DNA of 64,000 bases, taken from contig PKRC01000004.1 of NCBI GenBank assembly GCA_017577715.1, positions 124,001-188,000 of the forward strand, read 5' to 3'. Source of the stretch: Clostridia bacterium (GTDB taxonomy: Bacteria > Bacillota > Clostridia > Caldicoprobacterales > Caldicoprobacteraceae). Position numbers and translations under genes: made by a program. The notes under the pieces were generated by a model. It worked only from the letters and a program-made list of their open reading frames with translations. It did no database searches and was not told where the DNA came from. Shown here piece by piece: positions 18,064 to 26,133 of the stretch (the stretch's first letter is position 1; every line of letters starts with the position of its first letter).

Positions 18064-20097
18064 GTGAGATTCAAGGCATACAATCATATTCATGGCGGAG
18101 AAACAGGGGGATGCGGATGCTGCCATTGCAGCCATGCTGCGGAATTACAAGCGCAACGGTTGCCTAGAACTAATTTGAAGGAAGAAATAATGGAAAATGT
18201 AGACCTTATAGCAGGAATTATCATCTTTACAGTTGCAGTCTTGTTTCCCGTTTCGAAATGGGTAAAGACGGCCCTGTATTTGATAAGCTATGTTCTCGCG
18301 GGAAGGGAAGTGGTACTGCACGCCATCAAAAATATCATCAAAGGCCAAGTATTTGATGAGAACTTTTTGATGACTGTAGCCACCATAGGTGCTTTTGCCA
18401 TTGGGGAGATTCCCGAGGCGGCCGCGGTGATGCTGTTTTATCAAATAGGAGAATGGCTGCAGGACAGCGCTTTAAGAAGGTCTAGGCGGTCGATTGCTGA
18501 ACTCATGGATATAAGGCCGGATTATGCCAATAAAGTGGTTGGGGATGATATTCAGAGAGTACATCCTGACGAGGTGGCGGTGGGTGATGTTATAGTAGTG
18601 AAACCTGGCGAGCGCATACCGCTTGACGGGGTTGTGATAAAAGGTCAATCAACGGTAGATACCTCAGCTTTAACCGGAGAGTCCATGCCCCGGAATGTGA
18701 TACCGGGCACTAAAGTGTTATCTGGGTTTGTAAACCAAAATGGGGTTATATACGTTGAAGTGACTAGCGATTTTAAGAACTCCACCACCTCACGGATACT
18801 CGATTTGGTGGAGAATGCCAGAAGTAAGAAGGCACCTATTGAAAGATTCATAACCAGATTTGCCAGGTATTATACGCCAGCGGTGGTTTCAGCTGCTGCC
18901 TTGATAGCTATCGTGCCCCCGCTTTTATGGAATCAGCCTTTTCAGGAGTGGGTCTACAGGGCTTTGGTATTTCTGGTGGTATCGTGTCCCTGTGCTCTTG
19001 TGATATCCATCCCTGTTGGATTTTTTGGCGGATTGGGCGGTGCTTCCCGCAGTGGCATACTGATCAAGGGAGGGCAGTACCTCGAAGCTCTGGGAAATGT
19101 TGATACCGTGGTGTTTGATAAGACGGGAACGCTGACCAAAGGGGTATTTAAGGTTACCCAAGTCGTTATGGCCGCCGATATCTCGAAGGATGAATTGCTT
19201 TACTATGCTGCCCGGGCCGAAAGCTATTCCAACCATCCCATTGCCCTTTCCATAATGGAGGCTTATGGCAAGCCTTTGGATGGACAGCAGATTGACGAAT
19301 ATGTTGAAATCCCTGGACACGGTATCAAGGCCAAGATAGACGGCAAGGAGGTACTGGTGGGCACTGCAGGCCTGCTTAGGAAGTACGGCGTTGCATGTCC
19401 TGAGGTTGAACCTGCTCATACTGCTGTGCACCTCTCCGTAGATGGGCAATACGCAGGATATATTGTAATAGAGGATGAGCTAAAAGAAGACGCTAAACAG
19501 GCCATCGATGGTTTAAAGAGGATGGGCGTCAAGCGAACTGTCATGTTTACAGGCGACAACCATCATACGGGACTTAAGGTAGGGCAAAATTTAGGGTTGG
19601 ATGAGGTGTATGCTGAGCTTCTTCCGCATCAAAAGGTGGAGAAGCTGGAGGAGACAGAAAGGACCAAAGCCACCAGGAAAGGCAAGATAGTATTTGTAGG
19701 AGACGGGATAAACGATGCACCTGTGCTGGCCAGGGCCGATGTAGGAGTGGCCATGGGGGGATTGGGCTCTGATGCCGCCATCGAAGCGGCAGATGTGGTG
19801 CTCATGACCGATGAACCCTCCAAATTGATAACAGCCATAATGATAGCCAACCGCACAAAGCGCATCGTATGGCAAAATATCATCATGGCCCTAGCAGTTA
19901 AAGGTGTGGTGCTTTTGCTGGGAGTAGCTGGCACAACCAGTATGTGGGGAGCGGTCTTTGCCGATGTAGGGGTGGCCATTCTTTCCATACTGAATGCCTC
20001 CCGTGTGATAAAAACGCCCAAAGGTCATGGGTGTGATCATCCAACTGCAGCGTATAAGGGTAGGATGAGGGCGGTATCAGATAAAAATACGACATAA
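18064..20097 (+). CDS. P1B-type Zn/Cd/Pb-exporting ATPase (CadA/ZntA-like)
   Basis: A 677-residue heavy-metal efflux ATPase in the membrane. It has TGES in the actuator domain, the transmembrane CPC motif (Cys308-Pro-Cys310), the phosphorylated Asp352 in DKTGTLT, SNHP in the nucleotide domain and GDGINDAP. The last helices read VKGVVLLL and WGAVFADVG, with the Lys and Asp typical of the Zn/Cd/Pb subgroup. The usual ferredoxin-like HMA domain (GMDCxxC) is missing. Instead residues 17-24 read CGCCHCSH after two early histidines, a short metal-binding tail. GTG at 18064 follows GAGGAGG by six bases. It is in an operon with the repressor. Confidence 0.92.
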   Translation: MRFKAYNHIHGGETGGCGCCHCSHAAELQAQRLPRTNLKEEIMENVDLIAGIIIFTVAVLFPVSKWVKTALYLISYVLAGREVVLHAIKNIIKGQVFDENFLMTVATIGAFAIGEIPEAAAVMLFYQIGEWLQDSALRRSRRSIAELMDIRPDYANKVVGDDIQRVHPDEVAVGDVIVVKPGERIPLDGVVIKGQSTVDTSALTGESMPRNVIPGTKVLSGFVNQNGVIYVEVTSDFKNSTTSRILDLVENARSKKAPIERFITRFARYYTPAVVSAAALIAIVPPLLWNQPFQEWVYRALVFLVVSCPCALVISIPVGFFGGLGGASRSGILIKGGQYLEALGNVDTVVFDKTGTLTKGVFKVTQVVMAADISKDELLYYAARAESYSNHPIALSIMEAYGKPLDGQQIDEYVEIPGHGIKAKIDGKEVLVGTAGLLRKYGVACPEVEPAHTAVHLSVDGQYAGYIVIEDELKEDAKQAIDGLKRMGVKRTVMFTGDNHHTGLKVGQNLGLDEVYAELLPHQKVEKLEETERTKATRKGKIVFVGDGINDAPVLARADVGVAMGGLGSDAAIEAADVVLMTDEPSKLITAIMIANRTKRIVWQNIIMALAVKGVVLLLGVAGTTSMWGAVFADVGVAILSILNASRVIKTPKGHGCDHPTAAYKGRMRAVSDKNTT

Positions 20098-20098
20098 T

Positions 20099-20138
20099 AA
20101 AGGAGGTCAAGGCAACCACGCCTATTGACCTCCTTTAT
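20099..20138. terminator. Intrinsic terminator after the metal-resistance operon
   Basis: AAAGGAGGTCAA (20099-20110) pairs perfectly with TTGACCTCCTTT (20125-20136), with an inner GGC/GCC pair. It sits between the convergent ATPase and NDH-2 genes. Confidence 0.85.
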
Positions 20139-20267
20139 TTGTCTCTCTGTATTCGTGGAATTGGAGGAATCCCCTTACCTTATTGACTGCTTGTTGTGTT
20201 GATTCACCTCAAATTTGACAGGGCTTCCATTTTCTATATTCGCTACAGATGTATCACAACGTGTGTA

Positions 20268-22067
20268 TTACCATTGCCATCCTTTAAATAAGTGGAAACT
20301 TCTGTTTTTCTGGAAGTATCTTATCTGATTCCTCAGGTAAGGAATCAGATAATAATCTATGCCCAGCGACCTTCCGGCACCAGCCAGCATGGCTATGGAT
20401 GCCATGATGTACCACAGGTCTGGTAGCCCGGTATTGGTGGAGGGAAGGCCTGTCGATAGCATGAAATTGATGTTCATGGCAATGGATACCAGGCCGGCAA
20501 TAAAGGTGAATATTCCAAATATGAAAGCTATTCCTAGCCCAATCTCGGTGATCACTATGAGCTTCTGGAACAGCAACGCGTTGGGATATATGAAGTTTTC
20601 TACTATCCAGGCATACCAACCGGGGGTGTGGTCACTAATCAGGCTGATAACCGATGCCGATGAAGTAGCGTCGGCTACGCCTCCTGGTCCTAGCATCGCC
20701 CAATCACCCCACCAACCGGCCTGTATCTTTTGAATGCCCGAAGCCAACCACATGATGCCCAGCCAAATTCTAATGGGTACAAGCCAGAAGGTAAAGTTTC
20801 TTCGCCTTATGTGGCCGATGGCAGTCTCTATGAAGAAGTTATATCTCCTGACCTTGTATAGGAACTGGTCATAGATGTAGTCCCAAATGAGTTCCAGGCC
20901 ACCTATTCCAAATAGATAGTGCATGTTTACCAAATGCTTCATGATGGTAGCCCATATACCGACCAGCAGAGGCAGCCCTTTGATCTGCGCCACGGCGAAG
21001 AAGGAACCTACCGACACCATTACGCCGTGAAGTTCGGGTTTAAACCTTTGTTTTTGAGCGCCCAAAATCTCTGCTGCAATATTTTGGGCTGCGCATTTGC
21101 CTGATTGTAGCGCTGCTTCAACCAGGGCCGGTAGCACACTGCCGTTCTCTTTAAACTCCATTATGTCGCCAATCGCGTAAACATATGGATACTCAACGGT
21201 TTGCAGGTATTCATTTACCACTATTCGGTTACGCTTGCCCAGCGTCAGCCCCAACTCTTTTGCAAACTCGTTTGCTTCAACGCCTCCGGTCCATATGAGG
21301 GTTCTGGTGGGTATGGTGTTTTCATCTTTCAGGCAGACTCTATCGGGTTGCACTTCGGTTATGGGCGTGTTGGTGTAAACTTCTACGCCGTGCTTTTCAA
21401 AGAATTGCACTATCTTATTGGATAGCTTTTGGTCCAATATGGAGCAAATGGTGGGCAGTGCTTCCACTACTGCCAGTCGAACTTCGTCTTTGGCTATGCC
21501 GTATTCACGGCATAAAGTATTTGTCCATTCCATAAGTTCGCCCATCATTTCCACTCCGGTGAACCCGCCTCCACCAACCACAAACGTAAGCATTTCCTTA
21601 CGGCTGTCAGGATCTTGTTCCTTTGAGGCCAGCTGGAACATGTGTACAATGTGGTCGTGTAGTTTCTGGGCGTCTTCTAATGACCATAATGTGAAGGCAT
21701 GTTCTTTCATGCCTGGAATATCAAAATATGCGGGTTGGCTGCCGGCAGCCAGAATCAAGTAGTCAAAGCTGTACTCTTGGGTTGCCGAAAACAGCTTTTT
21801 GTTTTTTAGATCTGCTTTTTGTATCTTATCGTGAATAAATTTCACTTTGGTATATTGCAAAATGTGCTCAATTGAGACTTTAACGCCTTTGGGTTCAATC
21901 CTGTGGCCGGCTACCTGATGGAGTTCGGTGAGCAGCGTGTGGTAGGGATTTTGATCTATGAGGGTGATCTCTACATCCCCTTGCTTTTTTAATAGTTTAT
22001 GCAAAGTTTTGGCCGCTTCCAATCCACCGTAGCCTGCGCCCAGTATGACCACATGTTTTACAGGCAT
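20268..22067 (-). CDS. ndh2: Type II NADH dehydrogenase with C-terminal DoxX-like membrane domain
   Basis: A 599-residue fusion. Residues 1-~400 are a type II NADH:quinone oxidoreductase: FAD motif ILGAGYGGLEAA (GxGxxG at 10-15), NAD motif VVGGGGFTGVEMMGEL, and YAIGDI near the flavin. Residues ~430-575 have four or more helices resembling DoxX (LGIMWLASGIQKIQAGWW and ALLFQKLIVITEIGLG). Ordinary NDH-2 is ~400 residues and monotopic. As I recall, the Ndh2 of the Listeria extracellular electron transfer locus also has an extra membrane tail. The gene is divergent from the FMN-lipoprotein/ApbE genes. Predicted role: passing NADH electrons to a demethylmenaquinone pool that feeds exported flavins. 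GGGAGGG precedes ATG 22067. Confidence 0.9.
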   Translation of the reverse strand: MPVKHVVILGAGYGGLEAAKTLHKLLKKQGDVEITLIDQNPYHTLLTELHQVAGHRIEPKGVKVSIEHILQYTKVKFIHDKIQKADLKNKKLFSATQEYSFDYLILAAGSQPAYFDIPGMKEHAFTLWSLEDAQKLHDHIVHMFQLASKEQDPDSRKEMLTFVVGGGGFTGVEMMGELMEWTNTLCREYGIAKDEVRLAVVEALPTICSILDQKLSNKIVQFFEKHGVEVYTNTPITEVQPDRVCLKDENTIPTRTLIWTGGVEANEFAKELGLTLGKRNRIVVNEYLQTVEYPYVYAIGDIMEFKENGSVLPALVEAALQSGKCAAQNIAAEILGAQKQRFKPELHGVMVSVGSFFAVAQIKGLPLLVGIWATIMKHLVNMHYLFGIGGLELIWDYIYDQFLYKVRRYNFFIETAIGHIRRRNFTFWLVPIRIWLGIMWLASGIQKIQAGWWGDWAMLGPGGVADATSSASVISLISDHTPGWYAWIVENFIYPNALLFQKLIVITEIGLGIAFIFGIFTFIAGLVSIAMNINFMLSTGLPSTNTGLPDLWYIMASIAMLAGAGRSLGIDYYLIPYLRNQIRYFQKNRSFHLFKGWQW

Positions 22068-22358
22068 CGCGCTTCCCTCCCTTACATATTATGCCAATTT
22101 GGTTATGCGCGCAGGAAGATGTCATAAAATTAACGTTTATTAAATTTTAACACACCCTTTCAATATTTAAAAGATATAAATTTATCAAATAAAAGACATA
22201 ATGTTAACGAACACATGCACAGCATACCCTTGCAAGAATAAAATTAAAAAAGCGTTTGAAATCAAAGAAAAATGGGTAAGTATTATCTTGGAGTGAGCAA
22301 ATCGGCGCTTTTATAACCTTTATCATTCAAAAAAGTGGAAAGAAAGAAGTATGGAATA

Positions 22359-22387
22359 TTGAATATATTTGTATTTTGCGCTACAAT
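22359..22387 (+). promoter_or_regulatory. Sigma-A promoter of the FMN-lipoprotein operon
   Basis: The -35 box TTGAAT (22359-22364), exactly 17 bases, and the -10 box TACAAT (22382-22387) lie 49 bases before the lipoprotein start. The divergent gap 22068-22358 is AT-rich and otherwise shows no clear element. Confidence 0.7.
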
Positions 22388-22435
22388 AGAAAATGCTTAA
22401 AACTTAACGACAAACAGAAAGGAGGAGTATATATA

Positions 22436-22882
22436 ATGAAAAAACTATTTAGCTTGGGATTGATAGTGCTGTTGACTCTCGCGTTATTAACGGCTTGTGG
22501 TGGTGCCTCTGATGGTTCCAAAGACAAGGGAGCTGGAAATGTCACTTATAAAGATGGGACATATACGGCTGAGGAGCCAGAGTTTGATGATCACGGTTGG
22601 AAAGCACAGATCGAGATAAAGGTTGAAGGTGGCAAAATTACCGAAGTCAACTTTGATGAGGTAAACCAGGAAGGCAAGAAGAAGAGTGAAGATACGGAAT
22701 ATATTGAGAGATTCAAGCAGCAGAAGAATGTAGACATAGTGGATGCATATGATACTTTGGAAAAAGGCCTTGTTGAGAAGCAGGATCCTGATGCTGTTGA
22801 CACTTACACCGGTGCCACTGGAGCAACGGAAAAATTTAAGGCATTAGCCAAGGAGGCTTTGAAGGAAGCACAGAGCAAGTAA
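22436..22882 (+). CDS. pplA: FMN-binding domain lipoprotein (PplA-like electron carrier)
   Basis: A 148-residue lipoprotein with signal peptide and lipobox LLTAC (Cys21), a Gly/Ser/Lys linker, then one FMN_bind domain. The ApbE modification motif D-x-x-T-G-A-T is present as DTYTGAT (Asp122-Thr128), with Thr128 the likely covalent FMN site. In Listeria, PplA with two such domains shuttles electrons from the membrane to extracellular acceptors; this one has a single domain. AAAGGAGGAG lies upstream of the ATG at 22436. An ApbE gene follows directly, matching enzyme and substrate. The symbol is by analogy. Confidence 0.88.
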   Translation: MKKLFSLGLIVLLTLALLTACGGASDGSKDKGAGNVTYKDGTYTAEEPEFDDHGWKAQIEIKVEGGKITEVNFDEVNQEGKKKSEDTEYIERFKQQKNVDIVDAYDTLEKGLVEKQDPDAVDTYTGATGATEKFKALAKEALKEAQSK

Positions 22883-22890
22883 AGTTCAGT

Positions 22891-22923
22891 TAAAAGACCT
22901 GTCGTACGACAGGTCTTTTATTT
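22891..22923 (+). terminator. Palindromic terminator between lipoprotein and apbE
   Basis: A perfect 30-base palindrome (22891-22920; 15-base arms meeting at GTCGTACGAC) ends in TTTTATTTA. It lies within the presumed operon, so it may let through only part of the transcription and keep the lipoprotein in excess over the downstream proteins. Confidence 0.8.
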
Positions 22924-23030
22924 AATAGCAATTATATTTTTGAAAAGCTTGTCATGGGAAATAGCAAATGGTATTATATTTTATGTCAAAAAAGTGGATT
23001 AAAAAAGTTGACTGAGACGGGGGTTTGTAT

Positions 23031-24089
23031 TTGAAGAGGTACCAACGAATTTGTGCTTTGAGCATAGCCATTTTTTTATTAGCAGCCGTTTTGCAAGGTT
23101 GTGCAAGGGCAACAGGAGTTCGGGAATACAGCGAGGACATATTTGCTCTCAACACGTGGGTCAATATACGCATATATGCAGGAAAAAACGGGCCTGATAT
23201 CCTGGATAAGGCCATAAAGCGAATTGAAGAGATAGAGAGCCGCATGAGCGTTACCATACAGGACAGCGATGTGAGCCGTATAAACAGCAGCGCCGGTAAG
23301 CAGCCCGTGAAAGTACACGATGATACCTTTGAAGTCATAAAAAAGGCGTTGAAGTACGCGGAAATGTCCAATGGAGTCTTTGACATAACCATATATCCCA
23401 TCGTAAAGCTATGGGGGATCACATCTGAACATCCTCGAATGCCTACCGATGCCGAGATACAGGATAAGCTAAAGCTTGTGGACTATCGCAACGTTGTACT
23501 GGATGAAAAGGGAAAGACCGTTTACCTTAAAGAGCCTGGCATGGGCATCGATTTAGGGGCCATTGCCAAGGGATATGCAGCCGATGAAGTGGCAAGGATT
23601 TTGAAAGAGGAAGGCGTAGTTCACGCCCTCATAAACATGGGTGGAAATGTGGTCGCCATGGGCGGTAAGCCCAATGGCAAGCCCTGGAGGATAGGAATAC
23701 AGGACCCTAGAGCTGATGGGGTCCAGCGCCACATCGCTATCATAGAGATAATGGATGGTAGCGTGGTAAGCTCGGGGGATTATGAACGCTATATAGTAGA
23801 CGTCTACAAGAGGACGGGGAAGAGATACCATCATATATTTGATCCTTCCACTGGCTATCCTGCAAACAGCGGGCTTATGGCCACAACTGTAGTGGCTCCA
23901 TACTCCATTGATGCCGATGCCCTGTCTACAACTGTATTTATAATGGGGGCTGAAAAAGGGTTAGAAATCGTTGAGGGACTTGAGGGCATAGATGCTTTAG
24001 CCATCACGCTGGATAAGAAGATATATGCTTCAAAAGGGCTAAAGGAAAAGCTAATTGTGACCGATAAGGAGTATGAGCTTCAGCCATGA
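23031..24089 (+). CDS. apbE: FAD:protein FMN transferase (ApbE/FmnB), lipoprotein
   Basis: A 352-residue flavin transferase that covalently attaches FMN from FAD to Ser/Thr of exported proteins. A lipobox, VLQGC (Cys24), places it on the outer face of the membrane. Family motifs include NTWVNIRIY, DSDVSRIN, SNGVFDITIYPIVKLWG, the flavin-binding DLGAIAKGYAADEVA, NMGGNV, and HHIFDPSTGYPA near the end. GGGGG at 23019-23023 favours the TTG at 23031 over the TTG at 23025. Its stop overlaps the next ATG by four bases. The natural substrate should be the FMN_bind lipoprotein immediately upstream. Confidence 0.93.
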   Translation: MKRYQRICALSIAIFLLAAVLQGCARATGVREYSEDIFALNTWVNIRIYAGKNGPDILDKAIKRIEEIESRMSVTIQDSDVSRINSSAGKQPVKVHDDTFEVIKKALKYAEMSNGVFDITIYPIVKLWGITSEHPRMPTDAEIQDKLKLVDYRNVVLDEKGKTVYLKEPGMGIDLGAIAKGYAADEVARILKEEGVVHALINMGGNVVAMGGKPNGKPWRIGIQDPRADGVQRHIAIIEIMDGSVVSSGDYERYIVDVYKRTGKRYHHIFDPSTGYPANSGLMATTVVAPYSIDADALSTTVFIMGAEKGLEIVEGLEGIDALAITLDKKIYASKGLKEKLIVTDKEYELQP

Positions 24090-24484
24090 GATTTAAGGTC
24101 AAAATAGGGGACTTGTTGGTATACTTGTTGGCAGCAGTATTGGTTGCGGTGGGCTTGATGGGCATGTATGCCATGGGAGCCCATGGGACCGGTAAGAGCG
24201 TAGTAGTTGAGTTGGATGGCAAAGAGGTGTACTCCTGCCATATATATGAGGGTATGGCTCCCGTGGAGTTTCGCGTGGATGCTGGGAACGGTAGATATAA
24301 TGTTGTATTGGTAACGTATGAGGAGGTAAAGATAAAGGAAGCCAACTGCCCTGATCAGGTTTGCGTGAAGTCAGGGGCCATTCGCCACGTCGGTCAAGCC
24401 ATAGTATGCCTGCCCCACAGGGTGGTGGTGAAGATAAAGGGCAGCTATGAGGATACCAACGATGTAGATGATATCGCATTTTGA
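24086..24484 (+). CDS. eetA: NusG domain II protein (EetA-like)
   Basis: A 132-residue protein with one N-terminal helix (GDLLVYLLAAVLVAVGLMGM) and an external NusG domain II-like beta domain. The family signature is ANCPDQVCVKSGAI followed by IVCLPHRVVV, with three conserved cysteines that could bind a cofactor. Proteins of this type are EetA of the flavin-based extracellular electron transfer locus and also occur near ApbE in Rnf-like settings. It is translationally coupled to apbE (ATGA overlap) and followed within 10 bases by the EetB-like gene. The exact biochemical role is unknown. Confidence 0.85.
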   Translation: MRFKVKIGDLLVYLLAAVLVAVGLMGMYAMGAHGTGKSVVVELDGKEVYSCHIYEGMAPVEFRVDAGNGRYNVVLVTYEEVKIKEANCPDQVCVKSGAIRHVGQAIVCLPHRVVVKIKGSYEDTNDVDDIAF

Positions 24485-24494
24485 GGAGAAAATT

Positions 24495-25013
24495 ATGAAT
24501 AAAGTCAGGAAGATGGTCATGTTGGCGCTTATCACTTCTCAGGCTTTGGTCTTGCATCTTATAGAGGGCCTTATACCCGTTGTGGCCCCGGGAATAAAGC
24601 TGGGATTGGCTAACATTATGACTCTGGTTACTTTGGCATTCTTCGGCTTTAAGGAGGCGCTAATAGTAGTCATAGTTCGCTCGGTGCTGGGTTCGCTCCT
24701 TTCAGGCAGCGTTACGGCCATGCTTTACAGCCTTGCAGGTGGAATTTTAAGCTGTTTGGTGATGGGTTGGTTGTATTTTAAGTGGAGGGCCTATTTCAGC
24801 ATGATGGGCATTAGTACAGCAGGTGCTATATTTCATAATATAGGGCAACTGCTGGTGGCATCATGGGTGTTTGGAACGATAGGCATATTGTTTACCTATT
24901 TGCCCGTGCTGACAATTGCCGCTGTGGGTACCGGTTTTTTTGTGGGATTGGCATCTGGATACATTATTAAATACCTGGAACAGCAAAAGTGGTTTAGGTG
25001 GGAAAGGGGTTAA
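24495..25013 (+). CDS. eetB: Gx transporter family membrane protein (EetB-like)
   Basis: A 172-residue protein with five or six helices, of the family often mislabelled 'heptaprenyl diphosphate synthase component I' or Gx transporter. It shows VVAPGIKLGLANIMTLVTL and VRSVLGSLLSGSVTAMLYSLAGG, reminiscent of ECF-transporter S components. EetB in Listeria and Lactobacillus is needed for electron transfer, probably by helping flavin or quinone reach the outside. GAGGAG lies just ahead of the ATG at 24495. It is part of the apbE operon. Confidence 0.85.
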   Translation: MNKVRKMVMLALITSQALVLHLIEGLIPVVAPGIKLGLANIMTLVTLAFFGFKEALIVVIVRSVLGSLLSGSVTAMLYSLAGGILSCLVMGWLYFKWRAYFSMMGISTAGAIFHNIGQLLVASWVFGTIGILFTYLPVLTIAAVGTGFFVGLASGYIIKYLEQQKWFRWERG

Positions 25014-25050
25014 ACGGCTGTTGATGAACGGTCAACGAAAGAGGTTAGTC

Positions 25051-26007
25051 GTGAACTATATCGATATAATCGGGGATGATCTAAAAAAGGTCGATGAACA
25101 AATCAAAGCCTTTCTTTTGTCCAAACAAAAGGTTTTGGAAGTAGCTTTGAGGGAGTTGCTGGAGGCCGGCGGCAAGAGGATTCGGCCTGCCTTGGTGTTG
25201 CTCTCTGGTAAATTCGGGAAGTATGACGATAAAAAGCTCATACCTTTAGCGGCAGCCGTTGAGATATTACACATGGCTACTTTGGTTCATGATGACATAA
25301 TCGACGACTCAAAGATGCGGAGGGGTAGGCCCACCGTTCAGTCGCGGTGGGGGAAGGATATAGCTGTCTTTACTGGAGACTTTTTGTTTGCCAAAACCTT
25401 TTTGTTGCTTGCCCATAGCACAACGGTTGAGAATATGCGGTCCTTGTCCAAAGTGGTTAAAGCCATATGTGAAGGTGAGATTGCGCAGTACCAATCGAGA
25501 TATGATAAAGGTGTTACCGTTAGGCAGTACCTCAAAAGGATAGGGCGCAAGACGGCATTGCTGTTTGCGCTGAGCTGTTATATCGGCGCCCATGAAAGCC
25601 AGTGCTCTTCAAAGGTTTTACGGTGCTTGAGGGAGTTTGGGTTTAATTTTGGCATGGCTTTTCAAATTACCGATGACCTGTTGGATTTTACGGGCGATGC
25701 TGCCAAGACAGGCAAACCAGTGGGCAGCGATTTCATTCAGGGAGTATACACTCTGCCTTTGATATACGCTATCAACTCATCTTATGGAGAGGAAGTCATA
25801 AAGATTTTGGATAAGGAGAGTTATGATGCTGAGGACGTAAAGCGGGTAATTGAACTGGTCCATGCCAGCGGAGGCATTGAATATAGCAGAAATATGGCTA
25901 AGAGCTATTTGGACCGTGCCAGGGCATTTATTGAAGGCCTTACGCCCATTCCAGCTAAGGCAGCATTGGAGAATCTATTAGATGGACTTGCCGACCGCAG
26001 CTATTAG
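25051..26007 (+). CDS. Polyprenyl diphosphate synthase (DmkB-like)
   Basis: A 318-residue trans-prenyltransferase that elongates an allylic diphosphate with isopentenyl diphosphate, making the side chain of a quinone. The first aspartate-rich motif is HDDIIDDSKMRRG and the second is FQITDDLLDF; GGKRIRPALV is also present. In electron-transfer loci the equivalent gene, dmkB, makes the demethylmenaquinone tail. The partner dmkA (UbiA-type prenyltransferase) and the flavin exporter fmnA are not in this window. AAAGAGG six bases before the GTG at 25051 sets the start; an ATG at 25024 is less well placed. Confidence 0.9.
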   Translation: MNYIDIIGDDLKKVDEQIKAFLLSKQKVLEVALRELLEAGGKRIRPALVLLSGKFGKYDDKKLIPLAAAVEILHMATLVHDDIIDDSKMRRGRPTVQSRWGKDIAVFTGDFLFAKTFLLLAHSTTVENMRSLSKVVKAICEGEIAQYQSRYDKGVTVRQYLKRIGRKTALLFALSCYIGAHESQCSSKVLRCLREFGFNFGMAFQITDDLLDFTGDAAKTGKPVGSDFIQGVYTLPLIYAINSSYGEEVIKILDKESYDAEDVKRVIELVHASGGIEYSRNMAKSYLDRARAFIEGLTPIPAKAALENLLDGLADRSY

Positions 26008-26133
26008 AGCGAGGCAATGGAAAAAATAAAACAAATATGGTTGAAAATATATACTGCTAATGTTAAAATACCTAAATAAGAAGCCGAGGGAATAGCTGTA
26101 AACATCGCGTGTTTTGTGAAAGGAGCTTGGTTT

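Noticed and set aside
20268..26007. Rnf or NQR complex
   Set aside because: ApbE and FMN-binding proteins occur in those complexes, but no RnfABCDEG or Nqr membrane subunits are present. NDH-2 and the EetA/EetB-like genes fit the extracellular electron transfer type.
26008..26133. T-box leader for proS
   Set aside because: The gap is too short, and no T-box motif or terminator was seen. The same holds for tyrS.
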